A stretch of 64,000 bases of DNA from Capnocytophaga canimorsus (GCF_002302565.1 NZ_CP022382.1:1807001-1871000), one strand, 5' to 3'; shown: positions 54,419 through 63,721, counted from the stretch's first letter. Notes: a model not told the origin generated them from the letters alone. Program-made: numbers and translations.

Positions 54419-55531
54419 TTACCATTTCGGAAATTCTATTTCTAGCTGAATGTATTTTTGCTTATTTTTTGTTTTTTCTGTGGATTTATTGTTCAAGTTA
54501 GAGATAGAAATACCTAGCAAACGTACCGAATTTTCCAAAGGTTGCTGATATAATAATTCCTTTGAAAGGTGAAAGATTTCCACTTTTTGAGCGATTTGAT
54601 AAGGAAAAGTTTTGCTACGTGTTTGCACGGAAAAATCACTGTATTTAATTTTAAGGGTGATTGTTTTCCCTAACACCCCTTTTTTTGCCATACGTTCGTG
54701 CAATTCTTGAGCGATGGCGTACAAATCTTTTTCCATAAAAACTTCACTAGTAATGTTTTTTGAAAAAGTGCGTTCGGCGCCGACCGATTTAGGCAATCGT
54801 AAGGGTTTTACCTCACTTAGGTGAATACCTCGTGCGAGTTGATAATAGTAAATTGCGTGATTGCCAAAGTGTTCTTCTAAGAAAGATAATGACTTATTGC
54901 GTAAATCTTTACCTGTAAAAATTCCTTTTAAATACATTTTTTCAGTAGTAACTTTACCAATGCCGTAAAATCGTTTCACGTCTAAAACGTCTAAGAAATC
55001 TTGAACTTCATCGAAGGAAACCGTTTTTTGTCCGTTAGGTTTGTTAAAATCACTAGCTATTTTAGCGACAAATTTATTTATTGAAATTCCTGCCGAAGCC
55101 GTTAATCCTGTTTTTTCATATATCTTTTGACGGATTTCAGTAGCGATAAGGGTAGCCGAAGGACAATTTTTCTTGTTATGTGTTACATCTAAATAGGCTT
55201 CATCAAGTGAAAGCGGTTCTACCAAATCGGTATATTGATAAAAGATTTCTCGAATCTGTTGGGAAATTTGACGGTATCGTTCGAAACGCGGAGGCATAAA
55301 AATCAGTTCAGGGCATCGTTTTTTTGCTATAACTCCGCTCATTGCACTTCTCACTCCAAATTTTCGGGCTTCGTAACTTGCTGCTGCAATTACGCCTCGT
55401 TCCTTTCCGCCTCCAACGGCTATGGGTTTTCCTTTCAAATGGGGAAAGTCCAACTGCTCCACCGAAGCAAAAAAAGCATCCATATCGATATGGATAATTT
55501 TTCTTAAAGACGGATTTTCAGAAGGTTGCAT
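54419..55531 (-). CDS. dinB: DNA polymerase IV (Y family)
   Basis: Error-prone translesion polymerase, 370 residues. Palm motifs IIHIDMDAFFASVEQ and SLDEAYLDVT hold the catalytic Asp/Asp-Glu; the fingers motif is SYEARKFGVRSAM; the helix-hairpin-helix thumb follows (FYGIGKVTTEKM), and the little-finger domain fills the C-terminus. A terminal SNLNNKSTE...QLEIEFPKW tail could carry a clamp-binding peptide. No LexA-like box was recognised upstream. Confidence 0.95.
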   Translation of the reverse strand: MQPSENPSLRKIIHIDMDAFFASVEQLDFPHLKGKPIAVGGGKERGVIAAASYEARKFGVRSAMSGVIAKKRCPELIFMPPRFERYRQISQQIREIFYQYTDLVEPLSLDEAYLDVTHNKKNCPSATLIATEIRQKIYEKTGLTASAGISINKFVAKIASDFNKPNGQKTVSFDEVQDFLDVLDVKRFYGIGKVTTEKMYLKGIFTGKDLRNKSLSFLEEHFGNHAIYYYQLARGIHLSEVKPLRLPKSVGAERTFSKNITSEVFMEKDLYAIAQELHERMAKKGVLGKTITLKIKYSDFSVQTRSKTFPYQIAQKVEIFHLSKELLYQQPLENSVRLLGISISNLNNKSTEKTKNKQKYIQLEIEFPKW

Positions 55532-55568
55532 AATAGAGTTGCACTAAGTTTCAGTATTTTAAACAAGA

Positions 55569-55576
55569 CAAAGGTA
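55569..55576 (-). promoter_or_regulatory. Candidate -7 element for dinB
   Basis: TACCTTTG on the minus strand, 38 bp before the start codon; no well-spaced -33 element. Confidence 0.4.
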
Positions 55577-55652
55577 AGTAATTCAACACTAAAGTAACAG
55601 AGATTTTCTACTTTGACAAAAATCTGGAAAGCTGCAGTAAGATTAAGATAAA

Positions 55653-55690
55653 AAAGTAGCATAAACTAAACCAATAGTTTATGCTACTTT
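55653..55690 (-). terminator. Terminator of the BI-1/YccA gene
   Basis: A 16-bp perfect inverted repeat (55653-55668 / 55675-55690) with A/T flanks, 23 bp after the gene's stop. Confidence 0.85.
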
Positions 55691-55712
55691 AATTTTTTGA
55701 CCAATTTATCAT

Positions 55713-56459
55713 TTAGTCTCTTAATTTAGAAAGTAATCGTAATATTTCAATATACAACCAAACTAAGGTTATCATCAATGAAAAACCAGCATACCATTCC
55801 ATATATTTGGGTGCTCCACCATTTGAGGCTTTTTCGATAAAATCAAAGTCAAGCACCAAATTAAGTGAGGCTATAATTACTACCACAACGCTAAATCCTA
55901 TACCAAAAATAGAACTATCGTGAATTAAAGGCATTTGTACTGAAAAAAACGAAAGTACAAATCCTAATAAGTAAAATAATGCAATTCCAGCGGTTGCTCC
56001 AACAACAATCATACGGAATTTTTGGGTAACTTTTATAATTCCAGTACGATAAACGAGCAATAACGCTAAGAAAACGCTAAAGGTAGCAGCAATGGCTTGA
56101 AAAGCAATCCCAGGGTATTGCATTTCGAACATTGCAGAAATTCCACCCAAGAAAAAGCCTTCCAAAATGGCATAAGCGGGAGCTAAATATGGCGCAGTTT
56201 TATTTCTGAAAATAATGATTAACGATACTATAAAACCTCCGATAGCCCCTCCAATGACATACAATTTCATTGTTTCAGCCGTTAGTACATCTAGCGAACG
56301 TGTCCAAGTAAAGTAGGCAGCAGCAATAGTAAGCAAAAGTAGCAAAGCGGTTTTGTTCAAAGCCCCTTTAAAGGTCATTACTCCTTCATTGATTAGTGCC
56401 GATTTTCTAAAAGTTTCTTCTTTTAGTACCGGATTCCCTGATTTTTCAAATTTAAACAT
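55713..56459 (-). CDS. Bax inhibitor-1 / YccA family membrane protein
   Basis: 248 residues with seven hydrophobic segments and the family's C-terminal features (SLNLVLDFDFIEKASNGGAPKYMEWYAGFSLMITLVWLYIEILRLL spans about 197-243). Members include E. coli YccA, an FtsH modulator, and BsYetJ, a pH-sensitive Ca2+ leak channel. The bacterial role in this lineage is not known. Single gene with its own promoter and terminator. Confidence 0.88.
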   Translation of the reverse strand: MFKFEKSGNPVLKEETFRKSALINEGVMTFKGALNKTALLLLLTIAAAYFTWTRSLDVLTAETMKLYVIGGAIGGFIVSLIIIFRNKTAPYLAPAYAILEGFFLGGISAMFEMQYPGIAFQAIAATFSVFLALLLVYRTGIIKVTQKFRMIVVGATAGIALFYLLGFVLSFFSVQMPLIHDSSIFGIGFSVVVVIIASLNLVLDFDFIEKASNGGAPKYMEWYAGFSLMITLVWLYIEILRLLSKLRD

Positions 56460-56484
56460 AAGAAAACATTTAGTTGTTAAGCTA

Positions 56485-56516
56485 CAAATATAAGTGGTTT
56501 TATTTTGTTTTCCAAA
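56485..56516 (-). promoter_or_regulatory. Promoter of the BI-1/YccA gene
   Basis: On the minus strand, TTTG (56516-56513) and TATATTTG (56492-56485) are 20 bp apart, a full match to the Bacteroidota pattern, 26 bp before the start. Confidence 0.55.
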
Positions 56517-57289
56517 TGGAGAATTTAGCGGTTAGCTCAGGCACACTAAATTTTAAGTTGATGTTTAATAAATACTAAGGGCATAAAAATCCATTTTATA
56601 GAATGATTTTATAGTTTGTCTAATTTGGGTGAATTTTATCGGAGATGAAATTTGTACCCAGAAATGCGACTTTGGATAGGATACCCTTCTCTTTACGTTT
56701 TGTGAACCAATCAGGGTGACTAAACCCTTAAAAAATCACATAAACGGAAGCTAAAAGAGACTTTTGCAAGAACCATTCACCCTCTATTTTTTCTCATATT
56801 CGGATGATTTTTTTAGAAAATGTGTTTGTGAAAATTCGAAATTATGTTCTTTTTTATCGTTTTTTCTCCCTTTTTCGGGATAATTTTAATCAAAATCCTC
56901 CTTTTTTTGAGCCTTTTTTCATTAAAAGGCAGGAAGTATTTCCATCTTCGGACTTCGCCTCAGATTGTAGGCCTGACAGGTTGCTCTCCAGCAGAGCCTG
57001 TTTCTGTTTATAAAGATGAGACAAAGAAAATGCTATTTAAATTCAAATCAAAATTTGGTAAAAAATTAGAGCCTAAAAAATGTCCATTAGAAACGATCGT
57101 CTAAAAAACAGCTTAATTTTTGTCTATTATACCAAATTTAAGCATTTTCTATCAATTAAAAAAGCACCATTTTTTACCACATTGCCCTTTAAATTTATCA
57201 AAAACCCATAGTAGTAACGTGGCATTCATATAGGAGTAAAATTTTTATTTTTTATTTAAGAAGTTGGCTTTTTTAGGACTTATCCATAA
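56517..57289. other. Gene-poor region between the YccA and YceI genes
   Basis: No convincing gene. One plus-strand open frame of 86 codons (56844-57104) has an N-terminus rich in Phe/Leu, typical of translated T-runs, and a second overlapping 69-codon frame; neither resembles a known family. The segment at about 56945-57010 is more GC-rich than its surroundings and may be a remnant or a repeat. Confidence 0.45.
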
Positions 57290-57326
57290 AAAAAACCGAC
57301 TTCTTTTTTTACGAAGTCGGTTTTTT
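57290..57326 (-). terminator. Terminator of the YceI-like gene
   Basis: A 14-bp inverted repeat (57290-57303 / 57313-57326) with core CCGACTTC/GAAGTCGG and terminal A/T runs, about 50 bp after the stop. Confidence 0.85.
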
Positions 57327-57375
57327 CATAGTAACTCTAAAAACCAAATGTGTTTTAAGTATAGAAACTTTTGCC

Positions 57376-58035
57376 TTATTTAGTAGCTTTAGCTTTTACG
57401 GTAAGTTCAATCTCATCATCAATGAATTTGTCCTTTAAGTTATCAAAGATAGATTTTGAAGCATAATTTACTCCAAAGTCTGTACGATTGATTTTGAAAG
57501 GCTCAGAAACCAAAGAGAACTCATTTTCAGAAACACTTACTGAAGCAGGGAAGGCAATGGTTTTGGTTTTTCCTTTTACAGTCAAATCACCGTGAACGTT
57601 AGTTCCGTCAAATGATTTCAAAACGAAAGTAGCTGTAGGGAATTGTTTTACGTTGAAAAAGTGATCTTCTGCATCTTCTTTTCCTGTTCCTTTCAAGTGG
57701 TCTTCTAAATTTTCTTTTCCATCTTCTGAAGTTAAGTCAAGTACTGTAATGGTGTTCATATCCAACACGAACTCACCTGAGGTAACTACACCATCTTTTA
57801 CAGTAACCTTACCTTCTTTTACTTTAACTGTTCCGTTGTGTTTTCCTGCAGGTTTTGAACCCACCCATTCTACCACAGCATTATCAGTATCTACTTTATA
57901 CTCTCCTGAAACGCCTTTTTCTACAACTTTTTCAACTTCAGTTGTTGAATTATCTTTCTTAGTGTTGTTGTTTTTACAACCTGTCAATACAATAGCTGAA
58001 CAAACAGCTGCAGCCAAAAATAATTTTTTAGTCAT
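57376..58035 (-). CDS. YceI-family lipoprotein
   Basis: 219 residues. The lipobox is VLTGC (Cys20). After a polar linker (about 21-42) comes a YceI beta-barrel (about 45-219), which in homologues binds a polyisoprenoid such as ubiquinone-8 in a hydrophobic tunnel: EYKVDTDNAVVEWVGSKPAG, the HFFNVKQFPTATF strand and FKINRTDFGVNYAS near the end. Likely periplasmic face; ligand in this menaquinone-type organism is unknown. Confidence 0.9.
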   Translation of the reverse strand: MTKKLFLAAAVCSAIVLTGCKNNNTKKDNSTTEVEKVVEKGVSGEYKVDTDNAVVEWVGSKPAGKHNGTVKVKEGKVTVKDGVVTSGEFVLDMNTITVLDLTSEDGKENLEDHLKGTGKEDAEDHFFNVKQFPTATFVLKSFDGTNVHGDLTVKGKTKTIAFPASVSVSENEFSLVSEPFKINRTDFGVNYASKSIFDNLKDKFIDDEIELTVKAKATK

Positions 58036-58059
58036 TGAATATTAATTTTAGTTATTGGG

Positions 58060-58067
58060 CAAATTTA
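58060..58067 (-). promoter_or_regulatory. Candidate -7 element for the YceI-like gene
   Basis: TAAATTTG on the minus strand, 25 bp before the ATG, no clear TTG upstream. Confidence 0.4.
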
Positions 58068-58221
58068 TAAATTTTAAATTTAAAAAACTTTAAAATGCTG
58101 TTAAAATAAATGATTCAGCACTCTAATTTTATTTAAGGTTGAAGTTGTTAAAATAGGGTTAAAGCTAAGCAAATAAAGCTTTATTTCTATTTAGTTATCT
58201 AATACTTAATTTTCAGGAATC

Positions 58222-58252
58222 TTCCCTAAGTTATATCTTTTAACTTAGGGAA
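58222..58252 (-). terminator. Terminator overlapping the lipocalin-like gene's stop codon
   Basis: A 12-bp inverted repeat (58222-58233 / 58241-58252). The right arm includes the TAA stop of the gene, so the last codons are part of the hairpin. Confidence 0.75.
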
Positions 58253-58670
58253 TAGGAAGCTTATCTACTTTTCGATACACAGAGATAAGAATTACATCAC
58301 TACCATCTTCTCCCTTTACAGTATTGTTAAAAGTGAGTTTGTTACCCTCAAGGATAAAATTCATTGCCTTAATAGTTTCTCCTTTTTCATTAACTACCTC
58401 TATGGTATTGTTCTTAAACTTATAGTTAAAAACTACTGTATTTAACTCACAACTACTTGAATAACTACGTCGGGTTACCGTGTTTTCGCTGCAAGTAAGA
58501 GTTCTCAAATAGAAGCAAGGCTGTAATTTTCCTACTACTTTACCTTGTTCTATTTCCTCCTCTAATTGCCAAATACCAATAAGAGGATTAGATGTATCTG
58601 CATTATTGTCATTCTTACCACAAGAAATGACCCCAATTAACAATAAAAAAATAAAGATTGTTCTTCTCAT
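58245..58670 (-). CDS. Lipocalin-like lipoprotein of unknown function
   Basis: 141 residues from the ATG at 58670, giving a classic lipoprotein signal (FLLLIGVISC); an in-frame extension to 58727 is hydrophobic and less likely. The mature part starts LIGIWQLEEE and has the strand pattern of lipocalin-like domains common in Bacteroidota (IEVVNEKGETIKAMNFILEGNKLTFNN). Three cysteines (in PCFYLRTLTCSENTV and SSCEL) could form a disulfide. Function unknown. Confidence 0.72.
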   Translation of the reverse strand: MRRTIFIFLLLIGVISCGKNDNNADTSNPLIGIWQLEEEIEQGKVVGKLQPCFYLRTLTCSENTVTRRSYSSSCELNTVVFNYKFKNNTIEVVNEKGETIKAMNFILEGNKLTFNNTVKGEDGSDVILISVYRKVDKLPIP

Positions 58671-58775
58671 AAAAATAACTATTAAAATTTTAAATACATA
58701 TATATTAACTAAAACAAACAAGAACATATATTATTTAAACAAGTAATACGTGTTTTTTAGCTTTTATCACTTATA

Positions 58776-61253
58776 TCATTTTGTTTTTACTTTAATCACA
58801 CTACTTTTCAGTCCTTTACTTTTGGCTTCGAAAGTGATTTCCCCTGCTTTTTCGCTTGATTGTACGATGGCTACCAATTTTCCGTTGAAAAGATGCATTT
58901 TTGGCAAATGGAATTGGTCGGTTGAGGTGGCATCGCCATTGGATGCCGCACGATATGTTCCCGCTCCACTCAATTTAAAAGTAACCAAATCATTTACATT
59001 AGGACATAGATTTCCGTCTTTGTCCACCGCTTCTATGGTAATGAACGAAAGGTCTTTTCCGTCGGCAGTAATTACATTTCTGTCAGCAGTAAGGCGAAGT
59101 GAATGTGGTTTTCCTGCGGTTTTTACAATTTTTTCAGCTACGGCTTTTCCGTTTTTGTCATAAGCAATCACTTTAACTTCACCTGCCTCGTATTTGGTGT
59201 CGAGCCACATTAGGCGATAACGTTTCTGACGCTCAAACGATTGCTGCGCTTCTTTGGTGTAACTTCCGTCAAGCGGAATATTCAAATCTTTGCTACGTTT
59301 TCCTTGACTTTTTCCATTGATGAAAACCTCTGCCGAAGGATAATTTGTATAAACAAAAATTGGAGTTACCTGTCCTTCACGCCCTTTCCAATTCCAATGT
59401 GGTAGAACGTGTAGCGTTTCGGCTTCTTTGTTCCAATGGCTTCTGTAAAGGTAAAATCTATCTTTAGGAAGTCCTGCCAAATCCACCGCACCAAAGTATG
59501 AGCTGTGAGCTGGCCATTCTACATAATACGGAGTCGGTTCGCCCAAATAATCAAAGCCTGTCCAAATGAATTCGCCGATGGTGTAAGGCAAGTCTTCGTG
59601 CTGAATCCAATCATCTTCTGGAAGATTTGACCAACTGCAATGCTCTACATCATAGGAAGAGGTTTGTTGGTCTTCATATTTTGGCATTGATTTTCTTTCT
59701 ATAGGGAATTTGTAAACGCCTCTTGAACTGATAGTTGAAGCGGTTTCACTTCCCAAAATAATCTGTTGAGGCAACAATTTGTAGGCTTCTTGATAACGGA
59801 ACGGACGATAGTTGAAACCTGCCACCTGCATAGTTGCCGCCATATTGTTTTTGAAAACGTGGTCGGGTCTGTCCATTCCGTTGGAAACAGGTCGCGTTCC
59901 ATCGTGCTTGTGGATAATATCCTGCAACCAACGTGCTACTTTGGCACCTTCCTCCACGCTTTGTTCTTCTACTTCGTTACCGATGAACCACATCACCACA
60001 CTCGGGTTGTTACGAAAATGACGTACCAAATTGGTTAAATCCTTTTCTGCCCAATCTTTAAAATAACGATTGTAGCCATTTTCTACCTTCGGAATTGCCC
60101 ATTCGTCAAAACTTTCCAAAGCCAACATCATTCCCATTTCATCTGCAATACGCACATATTCAGGAGCTGGCATATTATGAGCGGTACGAATGGCGTTCAC
60201 GCCCATATCTTGCATAATTCGTATCTGACGACGGATAGCCGCCTCATTGACCGCAGTCCCAATTGCTCCCAAATCGTGGTGCATACACACGCCTTGAAAC
60301 TTGATTTTTCTTCCGTTAAGATACAATCCGTCATTGGGTTTGATTTCGATTTTTCGGATACCAAAAGTGGTTGTTTCGGTGTCTTTCAGCGTTCCGTTTT
60401 CATATATTTTTGTAACTGCTTTGTACAAATTAGGTTGCTGAATGTCCCACAAAACAGGATTTTTTACATAAATATCTTGCTGAATTTTATTATTGATAAT
60501 AAATTCATCGTATTTTTTTCTGTCGGAAGCGATTTTTTCTCCTCTCGGGTTAAAAATTTCGGTTTCTACTTCAATGTTAGACGGATTTTCACTTTCTATT
60601 TCGGTTTTTAGCTGAATTTTAGCAAAATTCTTCTCAATTTCAGGGGTTGTTAGCTGAATTCCCCAAATAGGAATGTGTGTTTTGTTTTTAGTAATCACGT
60701 GTACATTTCGGTAGAGTCCTGCACCTGGGTACCAACGCGATTGCTGGGTCAAATTCTCCAAACGAACCGCCAACGTATTGTTTTTGGCTTTCACAAAAGG
60801 AGTAACATCGAGGAAAAAAGTGTTGTATCCGTGATGCCACTGCCCTGCTTTTTGCCCGTTTACGAATACTTCGGCGTTGGACATTGCTCCGTCAAACTTG
60901 ATGAAAACTTTTTTGTCGGAATTGAAATCCGCCACATCAAACGAGGTTCGGTACCAACCCACACCTACGAACGGAAGTCCGCCCGTACGCCCCGAATGCT
61001 CTATGGGAGCTACCTGTCCGTCTTGCTTGATGGCGGTGCGTTGTACGTCATTTTCGATATCGAATGGACCATAAATAGCCCAATCGTGAGGCACAACTAC
61101 ATTTTGCCATTTTTTGTCATTTACGAAAATTTGCGAGAAGTTTTTGTTGTCCTCACGCGTGAATTTCCAATTCTTTTCGAGAGTTTGCGAGGTCTGTGCG
61201 ATACTCAGGGAACTCATTCCCACTAAAATGGTTGATAAAAATATGTTTTTCAT
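58776..61253 (-). CDS. Secreted glycoside hydrolase family 2 enzyme (beta-galactosidase-like)
   Basis: 825 residues with signal peptide MKNIFLSTILVGMSSLSIAQ. Order: GH2 sugar-binding jelly roll (about 25-190), immunoglobulin-like GH2 domain (about 195-300), TIM barrel (about 305-600) with acid/base Glu427 in FIGNEVEEQ and nucleophile Glu503 in LGSETAST, then Ig-like C-terminal domains of the DUF4982 and invasin type. No T9SS sorting domain, so probably periplasmic or lost from the surface by another route. Beta-galactosidase or a related exo-glycosidase acting on host glycans is likely; precise linkage cannot be read. Confidence 0.9.
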   Translation of the reverse strand: MKNIFLSTILVGMSSLSIAQTSQTLEKNWKFTREDNKNFSQIFVNDKKWQNVVVPHDWAIYGPFDIENDVQRTAIKQDGQVAPIEHSGRTGGLPFVGVGWYRTSFDVADFNSDKKVFIKFDGAMSNAEVFVNGQKAGQWHHGYNTFFLDVTPFVKAKNNTLAVRLENLTQQSRWYPGAGLYRNVHVITKNKTHIPIWGIQLTTPEIEKNFAKIQLKTEIESENPSNIEVETEIFNPRGEKIASDRKKYDEFIINNKIQQDIYVKNPVLWDIQQPNLYKAVTKIYENGTLKDTETTTFGIRKIEIKPNDGLYLNGRKIKFQGVCMHHDLGAIGTAVNEAAIRRQIRIMQDMGVNAIRTAHNMPAPEYVRIADEMGMMLALESFDEWAIPKVENGYNRYFKDWAEKDLTNLVRHFRNNPSVVMWFIGNEVEEQSVEEGAKVARWLQDIIHKHDGTRPVSNGMDRPDHVFKNNMAATMQVAGFNYRPFRYQEAYKLLPQQIILGSETASTISSRGVYKFPIERKSMPKYEDQQTSSYDVEHCSWSNLPEDDWIQHEDLPYTIGEFIWTGFDYLGEPTPYYVEWPAHSSYFGAVDLAGLPKDRFYLYRSHWNKEAETLHVLPHWNWKGREGQVTPIFVYTNYPSAEVFINGKSQGKRSKDLNIPLDGSYTKEAQQSFERQKRYRLMWLDTKYEAGEVKVIAYDKNGKAVAEKIVKTAGKPHSLRLTADRNVITADGKDLSFITIEAVDKDGNLCPNVNDLVTFKLSGAGTYRAASNGDATSTDQFHLPKMHLFNGKLVAIVQSSEKAGEITFEAKSKGLKSSVIKVKTK

Positions 61254-61300
61254 TGGCTTAAAATTATCAGTTTAGACTTTATCAATCTATTTTTCGACCT

Positions 61301-61308
61301 CAAAGATA
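61301..61308 (-). promoter_or_regulatory. Candidate -7 element for the GH2 gene
   Basis: TATCTTTG on the minus strand, 48 bp before the start codon and just before the end of the upstream ketoacyl synthase gene; no -33 TTG. Confidence 0.4.
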
Positions 61309-61313
61309 ACAAT

Positions 61314-62447
61314 TTATTTACGTTCTAAAACCACGCTAACGGCATTTCCACCAAAACCAACAGCGTTTACAAGAATTTTATTTATTTTTTGAGGTGTCTT
61401 GGTATAAGAAATGTAAGGCACTGGAAAAAATTCTTGTAAATTTAGCATAAGAATCGCCATTTCAAGGCTAAGAGCTCCACTGGCTCCGTAGGTATGCCCT
61501 AATTTCCATTTGTTATTGGTTAAAGCTGGAATATTTGTACCAAAAACGTTTTGTACGGCAATTAATTCGGCTTTATCGCCTTTTAAAGTCCCAGGAGTAT
61601 GGGTAACAATAACATCGACGGTGTTTTTATCGTGATTTTTCAGTGCCATAGTCATTGATTTTTGCAGACATTTAGCGTCTGCTGAGATGGCTACACTGTG
61701 AGCAATGGGTTCGGTGGCATATCCCACCCCAGTGATAAGAGCTAATGCTTTTGCAGATTCCTCTTTTTCCAAACAGAAAACGGCTGCACCTTCTCCTAAA
61801 ACCATTGTATTTTGTTGTTTCTGCATATCCATTGCTCGACAAGGGTATGGCTGATTCAGACTACTATAAATTTTTAAGGCTTGAGCCTGAGCTATGGTAA
61901 AAGGCGTTAAAGGAGCTTCACTTCCGCCAACTAAAAAGCGATTTTCCATACCACTTTTAAGCCAAGCTATACCATTGACTAAGGCGTGTAACGCAGTGGA
62001 ACACGTAATGGAATGCGACATTTCGAAACGGTCACTTTTCAAATCCTGTCCTACCCACGAGGCAATATTTCCTAATGTGGTGGAGGGAGAAGCCAACGTA
62101 GCACATTTTTGGTGTGTGAGAAAATATTGATAATGTTGCTCAAAGAGGGAAGTGGCACCTCGAGAGGAGCCGATGTTTATTCCAAAAGTGTTTTCACGCC
62201 ACTGTGCTTGTTGTACCGCTTTTCGGGCAGCTATAATAGCAAATAAGACGGAGGGGTCTAGTCCTTTGTACTCTGGATATAAGTTTTTTAGAGTTTCAAT
62301 TTCTTTTTTGCTTGAAGAACAAAGCGGAGCCGTGGGAGGGGCATCATATTTAATGTAAGTATCTGAATTTCGGTAGGCTTCAGTAGTTGAATTAAAATCA
62401 TTACCTAAAGCTGAAACCGAGCCCATTCCCGTTATAAAAATCTTCAT
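61314..62447 (-). CDS. Orphan beta-ketoacyl synthase (KAS I/II fold)
   Basis: 377 residues from the ATG at 62447 (MKIFITGMGSVSALG is the normal KAS start). The triad is intact: Cys149 in ITCSTALHAL, His283 in VTHTPGT and His318 in KLGHTYGASG. It is shorter than FabF and has no acyl carrier protein, ketoreductase or FabD gene nearby, so it is not the housekeeping elongation enzyme. Candidate roles are aryl-polyene/flexirubin-type pigment synthesis or pimeloyl-chain synthesis for biotin; the window does not decide. Downstream is the GH2 gene. Confidence 0.85.
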   Translation of the reverse strand: MKIFITGMGSVSALGNDFNSTTEAYRNSDTYIKYDAPPTAPLCSSSKKEIETLKNLYPEYKGLDPSVLFAIIAARKAVQQAQWRENTFGINIGSSRGATSLFEQHYQYFLTHQKCATLASPSTTLGNIASWVGQDLKSDRFEMSHSITCSTALHALVNGIAWLKSGMENRFLVGGSEAPLTPFTIAQAQALKIYSSLNQPYPCRAMDMQKQQNTMVLGEGAAVFCLEKEESAKALALITGVGYATEPIAHSVAISADAKCLQKSMTMALKNHDKNTVDVIVTHTPGTLKGDKAELIAVQNVFGTNIPALTNNKWKLGHTYGASGALSLEMAILMLNLQEFFPVPYISYTKTPQKINKILVNAVGFGGNAVSVVLERK

Positions 62448-62471
62448 AAAACTAAAAAAATAGATTTCCAG

Positions 62472-62502
62472 CAAAGGTAATCATCTTTGCAACAAGAGGC
62501 AA
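62472..62502 (-). promoter_or_regulatory. Promoter of the orphan ketoacyl synthase gene
   Basis: On the minus strand, TTG (62502-62500) and TACCTTTG (62479-62472), 20 bp apart, 24 bp before the ATG. Confidence 0.55.
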
Positions 62503-62538
62503 TAAAAAAGCGATGCAAATATCTCTACTTGCATCGCT
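62503..62538 (-). terminator. Terminator of the OmpA-family gene
   Basis: A 10-bp inverted repeat (62509-62518 / 62529-62538, AGCGATGCAA arms), followed on the minus strand by a T-run, 48 bp after the OmpA-family gene stop. Confidence 0.85.
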
Positions 62539-62586
62539 CACATTGTTTAATCCTAAAACAAACTTTAGTTATGAATGATTTAATTA

Positions 62587-63687
62587 TTATTCACCCAAAA
62601 TACGGAACTCAGTACGACGATTTTTGTGGTGTTCTTCTTCAGAACATTGAACGCCATTAGCACATCTGTTAATTAAACGAGTTTCACCATATCCTTTAGC
62701 AATCATTCTTGAGCGTTGAATGCCTTTGGTAGCTAAATAGTTAACAACAGCATTAGCTCTTTGTTGAGATAAAGACATATTGTACTGGTCGTTACCTCTT
62801 GAGTCAGTGTGTGACATAATTTCAACACTTGTATTTTTACCTCTTAACAAAGGCAATAAAACATCATCAATTACTTTTTCAGAATCTTTAGTCAAACGAG
62901 CGCTATTGTATTCGTAGAAAATAGGTAACATTGTAGGTTCAAGTAACTTACAATCTACTTCTTCCCAAACAGTAACTCCCCCTTTTTTAGTCAACACTTG
63001 TTTGCTAACTGTTTTAAACTCAGCGGCAACCTCTACTTTACGAGTACTTGCAGGACGATCAATTACTTGACGTTTGATAGTAGCATATTCTGCAGGAATT
63101 TCAACTTCTTCTACTCTTGCAGGAGTTTTTACTACTTGACGTTTGAAAGTTGCATTAACTTCAGCGATTTCAGTCTCATTGGTGTAAGCATCTTTAGCCA
63201 AAGTGGTGATATTAACATTTTCGTAACGAGCAGGTCTTTCAACAAAACACGCAGTAACACAAGCATCTTTATTGATTGAAGGGCAGTTTTCTAAATGTTT
63301 GTACTCCCATCCTGAAGTTTTAGGGAACACTTCCAAAGTCTTAACATCCTTTCCGAATGCAGCAGGTACTACAGTTAGCGCACTTCCTTTTTCTTTTTGA
63401 ACGTAAGGAACATTAACTGTTTCATAAACAGCAGGAACATACACTAATTTTTTACTAGCTTCTTTTACTAAAACTCTTTCTTCAATAGTTTTGTAAGTAG
63501 CAGGGATTACCTCTAATTTTGAATAAGCAGGAGAAACTTCAATAGTTTCAGTCTCTTCACGGAATTCGTCTTTAGTGATACATTTCACGTAACATTTTCC
63601 AGGTGCCGGATTTGAAGGTAAATCTTGAGCAAAAACGTAACCACCAGAAATGGTTAAAGCAATTAGGCTTAAAGTTGTTTTTTTCAT
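62587..63687 (-). CDS. OmpA-family outer membrane protein with repeated linker
   Basis: 366 residues from the ATG at 63687 (signal peptide MKKTTLSLIALTISGGYVFA); a longer frame to 63747 is less likely. The C-terminal 110 residues are an OmpA/MotB peptidoglycan-binding domain: EIMSHTDSRGNDQYNMSLSQQRANAV and GYGETR. The region before it (about 45-235) is made of imperfect 25-30 residue repeats of the kind V-E-V-P-A-x-Y-x-T-V, not a standard beta-barrel. It has six or more cysteines (KCYVKC, CPSINKDACVTAC) likely to form disulfides. Probably anchors the outer membrane to the cell wall; abundant in this group. Confidence 0.88.
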   Translation of the reverse strand: MKKTTLSLIALTISGGYVFAQDLPSNPAPGKCYVKCITKDEFREETETIEVSPAYSKLEVIPATYKTIEERVLVKEASKKLVYVPAVYETVNVPYVQKEKGSALTVVPAAFGKDVKTLEVFPKTSGWEYKHLENCPSINKDACVTACFVERPARYENVNITTLAKDAYTNETEIAEVNATFKRQVVKTPARVEEVEIPAEYATIKRQVIDRPASTRKVEVAAEFKTVSKQVLTKKGGVTVWEEVDCKLLEPTMLPIFYEYNSARLTKDSEKVIDDVLLPLLRGKNTSVEIMSHTDSRGNDQYNMSLSQQRANAVVNYLATKGIQRSRMIAKGYGETRLINRCANGVQCSEEEHHKNRRTEFRILGE

Positions 63688-63721
63688 GTTGTTAATTAAT
63701 TTATCTTTTTTAATCTTACCG

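Noticed and set aside
56844..57104. An 86-codon plus-strand reading frame with a hydrophobic start
   Set aside because: The hydrophobic part comes from T-runs, there is no recognisable promoter close by, and an overlapping 69-codon frame in the same place is equally open. I treat both as chance.
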